This document shows positions 35,183 through 35,874 of a DNA stretch of 35,874 nucleotides, one piece after another. Position numbers and translations under genes: made by a program. The DNA is from a bacterium. Its GTDB lineage: Bacteria > UBP14 > UBA6098. The first letter of the stretch is position 1; each line of letters starts with the position of its first letter. The stretch lies in NCBI GenBank assembly GCA_023145965.1, contig JAGLDC010000009.1, positions 1 to 35,874 on the forward strand. The letters run 5' to 3'. The notes beneath the pieces were generated by a model. The model did not search any database and was not told where the DNA came from. It saw nothing but the letters and a program-made list of their open reading frames with translations.

Positions 35183-35196
35183 TGACCGAGTGGTCA
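35183..35196. promoter_or_regulatory. Palindrome resembling a TetR-family operator
   Basis: TGACC-GAGT-GGTCA is a perfect 5-bp inverted repeat about 65 bases upstream of pepF, between pepF and tRNA-Thr. Many TetR/AcrR regulators bind palindromes of this type. No regulator gene is visible, and short palindromes occur by chance. Confidence 0.35.
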
Positions 35197-35211
35197 ATAT
35201 TAATTTAAAAA

Positions 35212-35284
35212 AGCCAGCAAACGGATTCGAACCGTTGACCTGCTCATTACGAATGAGCTGCTCTACCAACTGAGCTATGCTGGC
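35212..35284 (-). tRNA. tRNA-Thr (anticodon CGT)
   Basis: On the minus strand the acceptor stem GCCAGCA/TGCTGGC, D-arm AGCTCAGTTGGTAGAGC, anticodon stem GCTCA/TGAGC with loop TTCGTAA, and T-arm with GGTTCGAATCC form a full cloverleaf. The anticodon CGT reads ACG (Thr). The discriminator is T, CCA is not encoded, and a T-run follows. Confidence 0.95.
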
Positions 35285-35285
35285 A

Positions 35286-35593
35286 AAAATAACAATAAGC
35301 AAAAGCCAAAGGTAAAAGTATTACATAAAAGGGAACCTCTACGCTTTGACTACCACCCAATAAGCTTGAGACAAAATAACAAAGAACGGCAAAAAGTCAA
35401 CTTCAAATTTATAGACGAAAAATAAGCGCGATCAATTATTTAGATTGAAAATTGAAACGAAAGCGAGGTCGAGATGCTTATTAAATCTAATTTACAAGAA
35501 ATCAAGATTTGACTTATTCGGAAAATTTTTGATCGAGCTTGCATTTATTTAAACTCCATCTGCCAAGTATAAATTGAAGCTATCATTTTTTGC
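35286..35593. other. AT-rich spacer with no visible gene
   Basis: I see no plausible coding region, RNA gene or strong hairpin here. The part next to tRNA-Thr should contain its promoter, read leftward, but I find no clear -35/-10 pair. Confidence 0.5.
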
Positions 35594-35761
35594 GAGTGGT
35601 GCGCCGCAAATTCTGGGTGTTGAATCGCATCTTTTGGGTGTTGAGTGGTATCGATTGGGATCGGGAAGGCTTGACACTCGATCAATTTAATAGAACACTC
35701 GATCAAAACGGCTCGACACCGCCTCATTTCGCTAGACCACTCAATCTAAATTGTTAAACAG
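35594..35761. repeat. Degenerate 21-bp tandem repeat
   Basis: About eight units of 21 bp can be tiled. GGGTGTTGA recurs at 35615 and 35636. ACACTCGATCAA recurs at 35674 and 35695, with degraded copies at 35716 and 35737, always at exactly 21-bp spacing. On the minus strand the period gives a heptapeptide pattern (LIECS, LIECQ, then TQHPKD, IQHPEF), but no ribosome-binding site precedes the 60-codon frame at 35545-35727. Confidence 0.65.
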
Positions 35762-35817
35762 CAACGGCTTAAGGGTTAATGTTGTTGATTTCTCTATTAT
35801 ATTTCAAAATCCGTAGA

Positions 35818-35836
35818 GGAGGGTTCGCGACCCTCC
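35818..35836. repeat. Perfect REP-like hairpin
   Basis: GGAGGGT and ACCCTCC pair perfectly over 7 bp around TCGCG. There is no T-run, so it is not a normal terminator. It resembles dispersed palindromic repeats known from many environmental genomes. Confidence 0.5.
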
Positions 35837-35874
35837 CGTTTCCATATCACGATTATCGTAATTTGACGACGGGC

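Noticed and set aside
35545-35727. A 60-codon minus-strand frame over the 21-bp repeat
   Set aside because: It has no ribosome site and the repeat is degenerate; any array with a period divisible by three leaves open frames.
35594-35761. CRISPR array
   Set aside because: The 21-bp period leaves no room for separate repeats and spacers, and no cas gene is visible.

Overview
The window is a chromosomal segment from a Gram-negative bacterium outside the well-studied phyla, probably a deep-branching or candidate lineage near the FCB group (inference). The evidence is lipid A synthesis (lpxB next to a GnnA-like oxidoreductase), two predicted outer-membrane barrel proteins, secreted proteins with a beta-helix-type C-terminus and a remnant of a VKRIIFLK-type C-terminal sorting tail, and an S74-domain surface protein. 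The species cannot be named from sequence alone. Several genes start with TTG or GTG.

Layout: (1) 1-789, 3' part of an S74 intramolecular-chaperone surface or tail-fibre-like protein, followed by terminators. (2) 938-8404, minus strand, a complete phosphate-starvation block read pstC-pstA-pstB-phoU-phoB-phoR-porin-pstS, with a tandem 11-bp Pho-box-like element in front of pstC. (3) 8405-9667, repeat-rich accessory DNA with one small secreted protein and a broken sorting-tail fragment. (4) 9668-12415, minus strand, a fusion of metallopeptidase, beta-propeller and outer-membrane barrel. (5) 12628-15088, minus strand, hslU, hslV and a second, divergent hslV-like gene, then a class I aminotransferase. 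(6) 16739-17680, promoter, tRNA-Ala and fabG in tight succession. (7) 17864-28470, the spc and alpha ribosomal operons fused without a break: rpsQ, rplN, rplX, rplE, rpsN, rpsH, rplF, rplR, rpsE, rpmD, rplO, secY, adk, map, infA, rpmJ, rpsM, rpsK, rpsD, rpoA, rplQ. (8) 28472-31053, an unknown small membrane protein, a Gfo/Idh/MocA oxidoreductase and lpxB, continuing the same strand with almost no gaps. (9) 31157-33328, a large multi-pass membrane protein with C-terminal TPRs. (10) 33343-35118, minus strand, pepF, with tRNA-Thr upstream. (11) 35286-35874, no clear gene, but a degenerate 21-bp tandem repeat and a perfect hairpin.

How the parts work together: the Pho block holds sensing (PhoR/PhoB/PhoU), outer-membrane entry (porin), periplasmic capture (PstS) and inner-membrane import (PstCAB). 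The ribosomal block couples translation, secretion (SecY), N-terminal methionine removal (Map) and transcription (RpoA), and runs into lipid A genes. The most unusual items are the hslV paralog that keeps the nucleophilic Thr but appears to lack the catalytic Lys, the Pho-box repeat, the peptidase-propeller-barrel fusion, the tRNA-fabG arrangement, the long charged tail on L17, and the repeat-associated decay of secreted-protein genes. No clearly new multi-gene system was found; the HslV pair is the best candidate.
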